From positions 1 through 64,000 of the forward strand of contig JAKAQL010000002.1 of the NCBI GenBank assembly GCA_021822605.1: DNA of 64,000 nt, read 5' to 3'. A program made the position numbers and the translations under genes. This document shows positions 23,131-32,142 of this stretch, one piece after another; within the stretch, counting starts at the first letter, position 1, and each line of letters starts with the position of its first letter. Source of the DNA: Actinomycetes bacterium. Lineage in GTDB: Bacteria; Actinomycetota; Acidimicrobiia; Acidimicrobiales; Acidimicrobiaceae. The notes beneath the pieces are model-generated. The model was not told the DNA's origin. It worked only from the letters and a program-made list of their open reading frames with translations, and ran no database searches.

Positions 23131-23848
23131 TCAACGAGATCCATCTGAGCTTCGCGAGGTAGCTATCACGTTGGACTACACGGAGATGGCGCTTGCGTCG
23201 TGTCTCATCGAGGTGGGCAAAACCAAGGTGATCTGTAGTGTCTCTGCAGAGGATCGGGTGCCTCCCTGGCTCCGTGGCAAGGGCTCCGGATGGCTCACGG
23301 CGGAGTATGCGATGTTGCCTTCAGCGACGCGTGAGCGCACGGCGCGGGAGGCCGTACGTGGGAAGCAGGGCGGGAGGACCGTTGAGATCCAGCGGCTCAT
23401 CGGGCGTTCGTTGCGGTCCTCAATCGACCTGCGTCGGTTGGGTGAGATCGAGCTCATCGTCGACTGTGATGTGATCCAAGCCGATGGCGGTACCCGCACC
23501 GCATCGATCACCGGTGCATCCTTAGCCCTTCGGCTGGCGCTCAAGCGCCTGGAGAGAGCGGAACGGGTGCGGGCAGGAGTTCTCATGAGTGCACTTGGTG
23601 CGATCTCTGTTGGCATCGTGGACGGTCAACCCGTGTTGGATCTCGATTACCGAGAGGACTCCTCCGCGGAGGTCGACATGAATGTGGTGATGAACCGTGA
23701 GGGTGAGTATGTCGAGATTCAAGGAACCGCGGAGGGCGCGCCGTTTACGAAATCACACCTGGTTGATCTGCTCAAGCTCGCCGAGTTCGGCATCAAGGAG
23801 CTGATCACGCGTGGTGATGAGGCACTCGCTGCCCATGGTGAGCTCTGA
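23114..23848 (+). CDS. rph: Ribonuclease PH
   Basis: A phosphorolytic 3'-5' exoribonuclease that trims tRNA 3' ends; 244 residues, normal for the family. It shows ELREVAITLDYTEMALASCLIEVGKTKVICS, then YAMLPSATRERTAREA and QADGGTRTASITGAS, the conserved catalytic core. I chose the GTG at 23114 because AAAGGAAG lies upstream at good spacing and MAKRHDQRDPSELR fits the family start. The ORF track start is far earlier. It overlaps murI by 17 bases. Confidence 0.95.
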   Translation: MAKRHDQRDPSELREVAITLDYTEMALASCLIEVGKTKVICSVSAEDRVPPWLRGKGSGWLTAEYAMLPSATRERTAREAVRGKQGGRTVEIQRLIGRSLRSSIDLRRLGEIELIVDCDVIQADGGTRTASITGASLALRLALKRLERAERVRAGVLMSALGAISVGIVDGQPVLDLDYREDSSAEVDMNVVMNREGEYVEIQGTAEGAPFTKSHLVDLLKLAEFGIKELITRGDEALAAHGEL

Positions 23849-23857
23849 GGAGGAGCC

Positions 23858-24448
23858 ATGAGCGTCATCGAGCTTGGATTGGTGACCAGCAACTCCGACA
23901 AGTTGGCTGAGATCGCCAGCCTGTTGCCAAAAGGGTATGAGATCGTGCGCCTCGATGTCGGCGAGGTCGAGGAGACGGGTTCGACCTTTGAGGAGAATGC
24001 CGCACTCAAGGCGATCGCTGGGCTGAGAGACTGTGCCATTGCGCTCGGCGAAGACTCTGGGCTAGAGGTCGAGGCGTTGGGCGGTGCTCCTGGTGTCTAT
24101 TCGAAGCGCTATGGGAACTCTGACCCTGCGCGGATTGAGCGACTCCTCGGCCAATTGCAGGGGGTCGAGCCCCGACAGGCACGATTTGTGACGGTGATTG
24201 CGTTAGCGCGTCGAGGAGGGGTGACGGAGCTGTTTCGTGGAGAGGTCCAGGGAACGATCTCATCGGCACCATGCGGCCGGAATGGCTTTGGATACGATCC
24301 CGTCTTTGTCCCCGACGAGGGTGATGGTCGGTCCTTTGCACAGATGACACGACAGGAGAAAGGGCACATCTCCCACCGAGGCCGTGCTCTGGCCGCCCTG
24401 GTGCAACGACTACGAAGCGCCTCTGACCTCGGTAGTGAGAATGGCTAG
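23858..24448 (+). CDS. rdgB: Non-canonical purine NTP pyrophosphatase, RdgB/HAM1 family
   Basis: Hydrolyses dITP, XTP and similar bases to keep them out of DNA; 196 residues. LVTSNSDKLAEI forms the N-terminal phosphate loop. EDSGLEVEALGGAPGVYSKRY and GFGYDPVFVPDEGDGRSFAQM are the signature blocks, and KGHISHRGRAL closes it. GGAGGAG precedes the ATG. The rph-rdgB pair is widely conserved. Confidence 0.96.
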   Translation: MSVIELGLVTSNSDKLAEIASLLPKGYEIVRLDVGEVEETGSTFEENAALKAIAGLRDCAIALGEDSGLEVEALGGAPGVYSKRYGNSDPARIERLLGQLQGVEPRQARFVTVIALARRGGVTELFRGEVQGTISSAPCGRNGFGYDPVFVPDEGDGRSFAQMTRQEKGHISHRGRALAALVQRLRSASDLGSENG

Positions 24449-24502
24449 TCGAGGTACGGGCCGGTCTCGATGTCGCGATCAGAGACGGAGTGCCAGCTGT
24501 CT

Positions 24503-24587
24503 TGGTGCGGGCGGGGAGACTCGAACTCCCACGTCTCTCGACACAAGGACCTAAACCTTGCGCGTCTGCCAATTTCGCCACGCCCGC
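24503..24587 (-). tRNA. tRNA-Leu, anticodon UAG
   Basis: An 85-nt class II tRNA read on the minus strand with encoded CCA. Acceptor GCGGGCG pairs with CGCCCGC; D-arm TGGCGAAATTGGCAGACGC; anticodon stem CAAGG/CCTTG around loop TTTAGGT (anticodon TAG, reads CUA). A variable arm follows, then the T-arm GGGAGTTCGAGTCTCCC. Confidence 0.95.
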
Positions 24588-24709
24588 TTCGGTGGTGATC
24601 CTAGCGGATGAGATGCGCGATCGGTTCCATCCATCGTGAGGACAAGATGAGGTGCGTTACCTTGAGCGAGTGAACTTTGCCGGTCGCTCGTCCGATTAAC
24701 CTAGATCCT

Positions 24710-25342
24710 ATGGATCATACTGACCTCACTGCCGGTTCTATCGCTGACCTGAAGGATGCTGCGAGCGTCGATCGGGGTGGCGACGTCTATCAGCAACTGC
24801 TGAAGGAGCGAATTGTCTTCTTGGGATCGGAGGTCAATCAGGTCACTGCGAACGCGATCTGTGCCCAGCTCCTTCTCCTTGCCGCAGAGGATGCTGAGAG
24901 GGATATCTCCTTTATCATCAACTCTCCTGGTGGCTCCATCTATGACGGCCTAGCCATCTACGACACGATGCAATACGTGAGCTGCGATGTTTCGACGATC
25001 ACGATCGGAATGGCTGCATCGATGGGGCAGTTCTTGCTCTGCGCCGGTGCTCATGGCAAGCGGTTTGCGCTGCCGCATGCGCGTATTTTGATGCATCAAC
25101 CGCTTGCACAGATGCAGGGTCAGGCGGCGGATATCGCTATCCAAGCTGAGCAGATCATGTATCTCAAGCGTCAACTCGCTGAGCGCATCTCCTTCCACAC
25201 CGGTCAGCCGGTGGAGAAGATCCAGGCTGACTCAGAGCGAGACCGTTGGTTCACCGCCGATGAAGCTCAGGAGTATGGTTTCATCGATCAAGTGATCCGG
25301 ACGAACTCCTACGGTGCCCCAGCTAGCGGGTCCAACTCCTAG
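24710..25342 (+). CDS. clpP: ATP-dependent Clp protease proteolytic subunit
   Basis: A serine protease core of the Clp machine; 210 residues from the ATG at 24710. The catalytic triad is visible: Ser in [13 protein letters not shown], His in [10 protein letters not shown] and Asp in [26 protein letters not shown] is the handle region. The ORF track begins 11 codons earlier. It is not next to clpX or tig here, so this may be one of several ClpP paralogues. It overlaps the ABC permease by one base. Confidence 0.95.
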   Translation: MDHTDLTAGSIADLKDAASVDRGGDVYQQLLKERIVFLGSEVNQVTANAICAQLLLLAAEDAERDISFIINSPGGSIYDGLAIYDTMQYVSCDVSTITIGMAASMGQFLLCAGAHGKRFALPHARILMHQPLAQMQGQAADIAIQAEQIMYLKRQLAERISFHTGQPVEKIQADSERDRWFTADEAQEYGFIDQVIRTNSYGAPASGSNS

Positions 25343-26283
25343 TGAAGACCGACCACTCCGGGCCGGTGCCTGAACCCTCGGGTTATCAGCGCGATCGGGA
25401 GCTGCCGATCCATCTTGTTCGACCGTCGATGACGGTACCGCAGCGGATTGCGAATATCTGGAGGTACCGCGATCTGCTGAAGGACCTTGTCGCTAAGGAG
25501 ATCAAGGTCAAGTACAAGGACTCAGCGCTTGGATTTATCTGGAGTCTCCTGAATCCGGCGATGTTCATCCTTATCTATTACATCGTCTTCCAAAAGATCC
25601 TGAAAAACGGTATTCCGCTGTTCGCGATCTACTTGGCTACGGGACTCTTGGCGTGGAACCTGTTCCAGTCGGGTGTCCTGGGCGCAACAGGTTCCGTGGT
25701 CAACAACAGCGGGCTCGTGAAGAAGGTCTCGTTTCCGCGAGAGATCTTGGCACTCGCGTCGGTCGGTTCTGCCTTCATCTTCTTTCTCTTCCAGACGGTG
25801 GTGTTGGCGATCTTTCTCATCATCTTTCGGGTTGCTCCGAGTCCGCACTTTGTCTGGCTCGTCCCCATCGCGCTGCTCGCGCTCTTGATGTTCGCCTCGG
25901 CCTTGGCGGTGCTGCTCTCAGGGATCAACGTCTATCTCCGCGATATGCAACACCTCATGGAGATCCTGCTACAGGCTTGGTTCTGGGCGACACCGGTGGT
26001 GTACCCGTTTATGGAACTTTCCAAGCAGCTCAAAGCACACGGTTTGACCTGGCTTTATCTTGCCAATCCGACGACGCCGGTGGCGCTTACGTTTCAACGC
26101 GCCTTCTATGTCAAGGCGAATCCGCTAGGTACGAATGGATCGATTGTCCATATACTTCCAAGCTATGGTCCTATGTGGTATTTGGCGGTCCTCGGGACCA
26201 TCGTCGTCCTGAGTTTTATATTCTTCCTGGTCTCTGTCTATATTTTCGGTCGCCTGGAAGGAAACTTTGCAGAGGAGTTGTAG
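25342..26283 (+). CDS. ABC-2 type polysaccharide export permease (Wzm-like)
   Basis: The membrane half of a polysaccharide/teichoic-acid ABC exporter; 313 residues, GTG start sharing one base with the clpP stop. An N-terminal cytoplasmic segment (NIWRYRDLLKDLVAKEIKVKYKDSALGFIWSLLNP) is diagnostic of Wzm/TagG proteins. About six membrane helices follow, separated by NVYLRDMQHLMEI. With the next gene it would move lipid-linked glycans across the membrane. Confidence 0.92.
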   Translation: MKTDHSGPVPEPSGYQRDRELPIHLVRPSMTVPQRIANIWRYRDLLKDLVAKEIKVKYKDSALGFIWSLLNPAMFILIYYIVFQKILKNGIPLFAIYLATGLLAWNLFQSGVLGATGSVVNNSGLVKKVSFPREILALASVGSAFIFFLFQTVVLAIFLIIFRVAPSPHFVWLVPIALLALLMFASALAVLLSGINVYLRDMQHLMEILLQAWFWATPVVYPFMELSKQLKAHGLTWLYLANPTTPVALTFQRAFYVKANPLGTNGSIVHILPSYGPMWYLAVLGTIVVLSFIFFLVSVYIFGRLEGNFAEEL

Positions 26284-27512
26284 TGTCGACTGCAGTCGAA
26301 GTAGTGTCGGTCTCGAAGACCTTCCGGCTTTTTCAGGAGAAGTACACCTCCTTGAAGGAGAAGGCTATCCACTTGGGCAAGGTACCTCACGAGGTCTTCC
26401 CGGCACTCTCTGACATCAGCTTTGAGGTCGAGCAAGGGGTAACCCTTGGTCTACTCGGTCACAATGGTTCGGGTAAGTCGACGCTCCTCAAATGTATCGC
26501 TGGTATCTTGACGCCCTCTGCGGGTGAGATCCGGATCAGGGGCCGCATCGCAGCGATGTTGGAGCTCGGTGCTGGCTTTCACCCCGACCTCTCGGGGCGG
26601 GCGAACATCTATCTCAATGCAGCTCTGATGGGTCTATCCCGTAAAGAGGTCGATGCACGCTTTGATGCGATCGTGGAGTTCTCTGAGCTGGGTGGTTTCA
26701 TCGACAATCAGGTCAAGTTCTACTCCTCGGGAATGTATGCACGCCTTGGCTTCGCCGTAGCCGTCAACATGGATCCCGATATCCTTCTCGTCGATGAGGT
26801 GCTCGCGGTCGGAGACGCCAACTTCCAGCTCAAGTGTCTGGCCAAGATTCGCGAGTTCCAGGAGGAGGGTCGGACGATCATCTTCGTGTCGCACTCGCCG
26901 GATCTCGTCCGGGCGGTCTGTTCGACTGCGTTCGTTCTTGACCATGGTCGACTGGTCGGTCAAGGTCCTACGGCTGAGGCGGTAGCACTGCTCCAGAAGT
27001 TCCAACTCTCCGGTTCTGGCCTGAACCACGATCCAAGCACCGAAGATCATCGACTTGAGGCCGCTATCAGCCGCGATATTCATATCAGCTCCATGATGAT
27101 CAACGGTGTCGATGCGGACCGGGGGGTTGAACTCGCAGCGATGAGCCAGGTGGAGTTGGCGGTGGTGATCGAAGACGTCGCGTCGGCTGCGGGTGCTTGT
27201 CATGTCGAGGTACTCTTCTATAGCCCCGCAGGGGTCGCCTTGATCCGTGCTCACACTCGAGAGATGGAGATGGAACCGATCATCGTTCGTGGAACCGTCG
27301 AGGCCGTCGTGCAGTTCAGCTCTCTTCCGCTCGCGGTGGGGTCCTATTCGATCCAGGTGAACCTCTATCATCCTCAGAGTGGCATGATGATCGAGAGTCG
27401 CCGCTGGGATAACGGTATTATGATCGTCGGTGGTCAAAAAGGCGTTGGAGGTCTCATCGCGGCGGAGGCGAACGTCTTTGTCAATGAGGTCTCGAGCCGA
27501 CACTTCCTCTAG
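26283..27512 (+). CDS. Polysaccharide ABC transporter ATP-binding protein with C-terminal carbohydrate-binding-like domain (Wzt-like)
   Basis: A 409-residue ATPase; GTG at 26283 shares one base with the permease stop, so I reject the ORF track start at 25653. Walker A GHNGSGKSTLL, the Wzt-type signature YSSGMYARLGFAVA in place of LSGGQ, and Walker B DILLVDEVLAVGD are present. Residues beyond about 250 form an added beta-rich domain (from RDIHISSMMINGVDADRG), as in Wzt proteins that recognise the finished glycan end. Export pathway partner of the permease. Confidence 0.92.
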   Translation: MSTAVEVVSVSKTFRLFQEKYTSLKEKAIHLGKVPHEVFPALSDISFEVEQGVTLGLLGHNGSGKSTLLKCIAGILTPSAGEIRIRGRIAAMLELGAGFHPDLSGRANIYLNAALMGLSRKEVDARFDAIVEFSELGGFIDNQVKFYSSGMYARLGFAVAVNMDPDILLVDEVLAVGDANFQLKCLAKIREFQEEGRTIIFVSHSPDLVRAVCSTAFVLDHGRLVGQGPTAEAVALLQKFQLSGSGLNHDPSTEDHRLEAAISRDIHISSMMINGVDADRGVELAAMSQVELAVVIEDVASAAGACHVEVLFYSPAGVALIRAHTREMEMEPIIVRGTVEAVVQFSSLPLAVGSYSIQVNLYHPQSGMMIESRRWDNGIMIVGGQKGVGGLIAAEANVFVNEVSSRHFL

Positions 27513-27668
27513 CGGGTCGATGCCGCCAAGCTGCGCACACCTTGGCGAGCATGGGCTGACCTGGTGGGCTATTTTCGGAGGGTTTACCTTGAGTACGCCA
27601 GCTCAAGTGGGCCTGCTGGCCGGAGCTCACTCAGGTGGGTCCAGTGTGAGGGCTCAACCAGCGCGCAG

Positions 27669-28802
27669 TTATTGGAGGAAGGCGAGGTAGCGGTCGATGA
27701 TCTGCTCCCAAGAAAAGTGGGCCATCGCATAGGCTTTGCCACGCTGGCCGAGCGTCGTGGCAAGTGTGGCATCGGTCGCCATGAGTTCGATCGCGCTGAG
27801 CAACTCCGACGCGGTGTGAAAGGCGATGCCTCCGCCGGAGCACTCGATCTGTTCGACCAGGACTGGGTTGAAGCCGTTGACGATGAGCGCAATACCGGCC
27901 CCCATCGCCTCGATGGCGACGAGAGAGAAGGACTCATAGCGTGAGGCGATGACGACGGCCCGTGCATGTCTAAGTAACGCGTTGCGCTGTGCGTCGGAGA
28001 CGATGCCCGGGGTCTCGACGCCAGGTGGAAGCCTGACGGGCTCGACAAGAGGGCCAGCCATAATGAGTCGTAAGGTGGGTTGGGTGTTGCGGTAGAGCTC
28101 GGTGAGAAGGCGACTACCCTTGTCGGCCTGTAGACGCCCGAGCGCAAGCAGGTAGGGTGCTGAATCGGGTGTGGAGCCAGCGTGGTCATCGGGCACCGGT
28201 TGATCGAGCCCCAAGGGCAATACCAGCTGGCGTGAGGCACCAATCAGAAAGAGCTGATTGAAGAGCTCTGCCTCAGCGTGGGTCTGGAAGACAATCCTGC
28301 GGGCGAGCGGAACGAGATCAGCATAGATTGCGCTAGCCAATATCGGCTCTGGGTGAGCAGCTGGATGGAGCACGGATCGTGCTGGCTTCCAGCGGAGGGC
28401 ATGCAGGTTGGGCCAGTACAGGAGAGGGTAGCTGATCACCCGATCAGGGTCGAGCCGATCGAGGAGCGCCTCGAACCCATCCAGGAGAGGGCCCTGGTCG
28501 GCTAGGAACTGATCAGCCGTCATGCCGGCAGGGAGTCGCCCGGTGGCCAACACCTTTGCATGGACGGCTGAGAAGTTCTCGAGACGGGGTCGGTGTACCC
28601 GCAGGCGGTGAACGATGACTCCATCCTCGGAGACGGTTTCGGCGGGTAGAGAGTTCTCCCACTCCATCGTCGTTGCGGTCGAGGTGATCACCTCGACGCG
28701 GTGACCACGGCTAGCAATCCGGGTCGCATAGGAGCGTACTGCAGTCTCAGCACCACCGACGATAGCTTGACCGTAGCGCGGCGTGACAAAGACGAGATGC
28801 AT
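27669..28802 (-). CDS. Glycosyltransferase family 4 protein
   Basis: A retaining GT-B glycosyltransferase of 377 residues. The N-terminal loop FVTPRYGQAIVGGAETAVRSYA is the acceptor-side glycine-rich motif; YLLALGRLQADKG and the E-x7-E motif in SRYESFSLVAIEAM are the donor side. I moved the start from 28856 to the ATG at 28802, which shares one base with the stop of the upstream gene. The donor sugar is unknown. It is the last gene of a coupled minus-strand operon. Confidence 0.88.
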   Translation of the reverse strand: MHLVFVTPRYGQAIVGGAETAVRSYATRIASRGHRVEVITSTATTMEWENSLPAETVSEDGVIVHRLRVHRPRLENFSAVHAKVLATGRLPAGMTADQFLADQGPLLDGFEALLDRLDPDRVISYPLLYWPNLHALRWKPARSVLHPAAHPEPILASAIYADLVPLARRIVFQTHAEAELFNQLFLIGASRQLVLPLGLDQPVPDDHAGSTPDSAPYLLALGRLQADKGSRLLTELYRNTQPTLRLIMAGPLVEPVRLPPGVETPGIVSDAQRNALLRHARAVVIASRYESFSLVAIEAMGAGIALIVNGFNPVLVEQIECSGGGIAFHTASELLSAIELMATDATLATTLGQRGKAYAMAHFSWEQIIDRYLAFLQ

Positions 28803-29887
28803 CACACCACCTCGGTGTCGGTCAGCCTGCGTATCGCCTCTACCATACGACCCCACACGGCGTTGTTGTCGAATAGTTTGATCCGCTCCGCACCGCGATC
28901 AAGGAGCTGACTACGAAGAGGCTCTTGGCTGGCGAGTTTGGCAGCGGTGGCGGTGGCAAGCGGATCATGGGGAGGCACGATGAAGCCGGCATCGCCAACG
29001 GTCTCTGGAATGGCTGAGGAGCCAACGGCGACTACGGGAAGCCCGAGTGACATCGCCTCGAGTAACGGAGCGCCAAAACCCTCGTGGAGTGAGGCGGAGA
29101 CGAAGATACGAGCCACACGATACTGGTCTCCGAGGTAGCGGGCACGTAGGCCGCCGGTGAGAAAGTGAACCCGATGTCCGATCCGAAGGTCGATAGCACG
29201 TTGACGGAGACCGAGGAGGTAGTCCGGATGAAAGGGACGCCCAACGAGTGTAAGGGAGCTATCCTCGCCGGTGAGCTCTCGATACAGGGCGAAGGAGGCG
29301 AGGAGGTCCTCCTGGGCTTTGTTGGGAACCAACCGACCCACAAAGAGCCAATCTGTCGGGGATCCACGATGCTCCCAGCTCCGCTGGAGCCGGGTGAGCC
29401 GACCGGTGGTCTCTCCGTTCTTGAGGTCGTCGTAGTGGGCGAAGAGGCCGACGGTTGCTACGTCATTCGCGCCGTAGCTGACAAGCTCCTCGGCGTTGAA
29501 TGCTGACACCGATAGACAACCCATCGCCTGGTGAACGAGGCGCGCTAGCTGTTGTCTGGCGCGTCGTTGCGCAATGGCGGTATCGGGGTCCCAAGCAGTG
29601 AAATACCTCTCGGGGGTGATGTTGTGATAGTACAACAACGTCCGCCCCTGAGCGAGCATTGAGGGCGCAAGCGCGGAGAAGTTCGCGTAGTGGTAGATCA
29701 GCACATCCTGGGGTCCAAGGTTCATCTCCTCGACCGGTGTTGCGTGCATTGGATCCGATCGCTTCCGATCCTCAACATAGATACGGCTGTTCGAGTCCGT
29801 GAAGTGAAGTCGATGCTGGAGTTCACGGGCGCAGTTGCCGACGGCGTCGTGGGGCAGGAGGACGGGTACGAACTGGTGGATAGTCAT
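28802..29887 (-). CDS. Glycosyltransferase family 4 protein
   Basis: A GT4-type enzyme of 361 residues. N-terminal half begins TIHQFVPVLLPHDAVGN; the donor half shows WLFVGRLVPNKAQEDLL and the E-x7-E motif HEGFGAPLLEAM. Its stop and start overlap both neighbours (1 base and ATGA). It resembles the adjacent GT at 29884-30942 (both have FVGR.xPNK and ASLHEGFG), so the two probably arose by duplication and add successive sugars. Confidence 0.88.
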   Translation of the reverse strand: MTIHQFVPVLLPHDAVGNCARELQHRLHFTDSNSRIYVEDRKRSDPMHATPVEEMNLGPQDVLIYHYANFSALAPSMLAQGRTLLYYHNITPERYFTAWDPDTAIAQRRARQQLARLVHQAMGCLSVSAFNAEELVSYGANDVATVGLFAHYDDLKNGETTGRLTRLQRSWEHRGSPTDWLFVGRLVPNKAQEDLLASFALYRELTGEDSSLTLVGRPFHPDYLLGLRQRAIDLRIGHRVHFLTGGLRARYLGDQYRVARIFVSASLHEGFGAPLLEAMSLGLPVVAVGSSAIPETVGDAGFIVPPHDPLATATAAKLASQEPLRSQLLDRGAERIKLFDNNAVWGRMVEAIRRLTDTEVV

Positions 29888-30942
29888 GGCGTGCCTACTA
29901 GTTGCTCGATGAGGCGCTGGTAACGGTGTTGTTGCGGCTCTGGATCAAAGGCACGGAGCCGGGTGAGCCCTCGCTCGATGAGTCGTGCTCGGACCATGGC
30001 ATCGTTGTGGAGGGTGTGAGCTGCTAGTGCAAAGGAGAGTGGGTCCTCCTGTTGGAGGAGCCAGCCAGCGCTGCCTACAGTCTCGCTCACCGCTGAGGTT
30101 GCGAGTGCGAGCACCGGAGTCTGGTGGGCAAAGGCCTCGATAAAAGGGAAGCCAAAACCCTCGTGGAGCGAGGCGCTAGTAAAGAGGCTCGCTCGCCGGT
30201 ACTCCTCGGTCAATGCCGATGGATCCAGGCCTGAGAGCAGCCGGACGGAGTCGCAGAGTCGGTGGAGAGCGATGCTCTCCTTGATGGCCGCGAGATAGCT
30301 TCGTGAGGCGGTCGATCCGACGAGGGTGAGCGTCGCGTCGCGGTCAAAGAGCTGGTGATAGAGGGCAAAGGCCTCGATCAGGAAGAGTTGATGTTTGTTG
30401 GGAAAGATGCGGCCGACAAAAAGCCAGTGCGAGTGGGTGGAGTCGATCTCGGGTGCTGGTTTGCGCCCTTGTTGGGGTAGCTCGAGGAGCGGAGGCGCGA
30501 TCAAGGGGTGAAGAAAGCCGAGTTCGAAGAGGTCAACGGCGTTGTAGTGGGAAACAGTGAAGGCTCGTTGGGTCGTTTGGGCGAGCCCACCGATCTCGCG
30601 CCGCGCCTGCCAGAGTACCCGTGCGATCTCAGGCTCGAAGGGTTTGGCCAGTGCGTGAGGCGTGACGTTGTGATAGTTGATCAGCACCCGTGGTCGATCC
30701 CGCAACCAGTCGGCGATGCGGGAGTTGGTGCTGGCCTGATAGAGGTACCACACCCCCTTTGGTGGCCGATGGCGCAGCTCGGCAAAGGGGGTGGCGCACC
30801 CGGAGACGGCTTCATCAAAGTCATCGGCGTAGATGGCGGTCTCGTAACCCAACTCGCGCAGCAACGTATCGAGGCGACGGGTGTGGGTGCCGATCGCATC
30901 GTAGGTCGCAAAGGACGGGATGAGTTGAAAGATTGCGCTCAC
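29884..30942 (-). CDS. Glycosyltransferase family 4 protein
   Basis: A GT4-type enzyme of 352 residues with GTG start overlapping the upstream stop (GTGA). It begins AIFQLIPSFATYDAIGTHTRRLD. HWLFVGRIFPNKHQLFLIEAF and ASLHEGFGFPFIEAF are the donor-binding and E-x7-E motifs. NYHNVTPH in the N-domain matches YYHNITPE in the neighbouring GT, supporting a paralogous pair. Confidence 0.88.
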   Translation of the reverse strand: MSAIFQLIPSFATYDAIGTHTRRLDTLLRELGYETAIYADDFDEAVSGCATPFAELRHRPPKGVWYLYQASTNSRIADWLRDRPRVLINYHNVTPHALAKPFEPEIARVLWQARREIGGLAQTTQRAFTVSHYNAVDLFELGFLHPLIAPPLLELPQQGRKPAPEIDSTHSHWLFVGRIFPNKHQLFLIEAFALYHQLFDRDATLTLVGSTASRSYLAAIKESIALHRLCDSVRLLSGLDPSALTEEYRRASLFTSASLHEGFGFPFIEAFAHQTPVLALATSAVSETVGSAGWLLQQEDPLSFALAAHTLHNDAMVRARLIERGLTRLRAFDPEPQQHRYQRLIEQLVGTP

Positions 30943-31871
30943 CGATCGAGCCTCGTGAGGGCGGTATCGACGTCGATCATCTGCGTGGCGGTCGTCAAGC
31001 CAGCCTCACGACACAGGAGAGTCCATGCCATTGCGGTGATTGGTCCCCCCCGGAGCGCGGCGATCGCATTGAGTTCCCTTGCGGTGGCAAGGATAGAGGG
31101 TTCGTGGTGGATGAGCAATATCGGGCCACCATCGATCACGATGCGGCGAGCCTCAGCGAGTGCGGCACGCTTGAACCAGATGGGTGAACACTCAAGCTCC
31201 ACGCCGCGCAGGACTATTCCTCCTAGCGAAGCGTCCGCGCAGTGTTCGAGGTGCCAGAGGAGAGAGCTATTCCTGATGTCGAGCCCCTCGGTCGCCGCCC
31301 GATCAGCGAGCACTGGGTCTTCAATCTGACCATAGGCGAGGTCTGGGACACCTATGGTGAGCCGCTTGAGGAGCTGGTCCTGTTCGGCGGCGGCCACCAA
31401 GATGGGTTGGTCGATTGGGGATCGTGTCAGCGCTTCAAGAGCCGCCTCCTCTGTGAGCGCATTCGCGGGGAACCGGCCAAAGGCCTGGCCGAGCGCGAGG
31501 TGGGGTGCGATCCGGTCAAGACGTTGTTCCTGTTCTACGAGACGAAGCTCAAGGGCGTTCAAGAGCCCTACCGTCTCGAAGGTGAAGTTGTTGATCTGCT
31601 GGGTGATGTAGGTAAGGTACCAGCCAATCCCGGCCTTGATCGTGCGCTTGAGGTAGCTCACGCCGGGTTTTTGGGAGGCGGTCGGAACCGCGGTATCGAT
31701 ATAGGAGGTCGCCTCGAGGTTGAAGAGGCGATCCTTGATCGAATCAAACCGAAGGCGAGGCTTGAGCTCGTTCATGACCTCACCCATTCGTGCCTCTAGG
31801 GATGGAGGGATGACGCCGCTGCGGCGTAGCTTGACCATCTCGCGCTCCAGGCGCTCCCTCAGATCCTCCAC
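30939..31871 (-). CDS. Glycan-locus protein with coiled-coil N-terminus and degenerate methyltransferase-like C-terminus
   Basis: A 310-residue protein; GTG start with GGGAGGT five bases upstream. Residues 1-60 are charged and helical. A middle part (SYLKRTIKAGIGWYLTYITQQINNF) followed by a heptad-like ALELRLVEQEQRLDRI resembles the connector found before SAM methyltransferase domains in O-antigen clusters. The expected glycine-rich SAM loop is absent: the corresponding stretch is QPILVAAAEQDQLLKRL. It may therefore be a scaffold or chain-length factor rather than an enzyme. First gene of the GT operon. Confidence 0.55.
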   Translation of the reverse strand: MEDLRERLEREMVKLRRSGVIPPSLEARMGEVMNELKPRLRFDSIKDRLFNLEATSYIDTAVPTASQKPGVSYLKRTIKAGIGWYLTYITQQINNFTFETVGLLNALELRLVEQEQRLDRIAPHLALGQAFGRFPANALTEEAALEALTRSPIDQPILVAAAEQDQLLKRLTIGVPDLAYGQIEDPVLADRAATEGLDIRNSSLLWHLEHCADASLGGIVLRGVELECSPIWFKRAALAEARRIVIDGGPILLIHHEPSILATARELNAIAALRGGPITAMAWTLLCREAGLTTATQMIDVDTALTRLDR

Positions 31872-32142
31872 GTGAGACCTCCCATTATCCTTGTTCGGTC
31901 GATCTTAGTTGTGCTCGCGCCAAGTGGCCATGGACCTCATCTACGATCCCTTGGTCTGGAGGTGAACTCGCTCTCGGTGACGGTTCACTCACCGCTTGTG
32001 CTAGCGTGAAGGGGGTTGGTGTTCTCTGGGTCGACATCGCGTCTAGGCGTGAGTCGCCAGAGTCAAGTTGAGGGACGGGTGTTCCGATGACTGAGGGCAT
32101 GAGAACGGTAGCTGCGATGAGCAGATCGCGGTGGTGTGACTG
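31872..32142. other. Divergent promoter region between glycan operon and SpoIID gene
   Basis: About 270 bp between the divergent GT operon and the SpoIID gene. It must hold both promoters, but I see no convincing -35/-10 pair or riboswitch. The ORF at 31885-32160 minus lacks a recognisable product. Confidence 0.4.
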
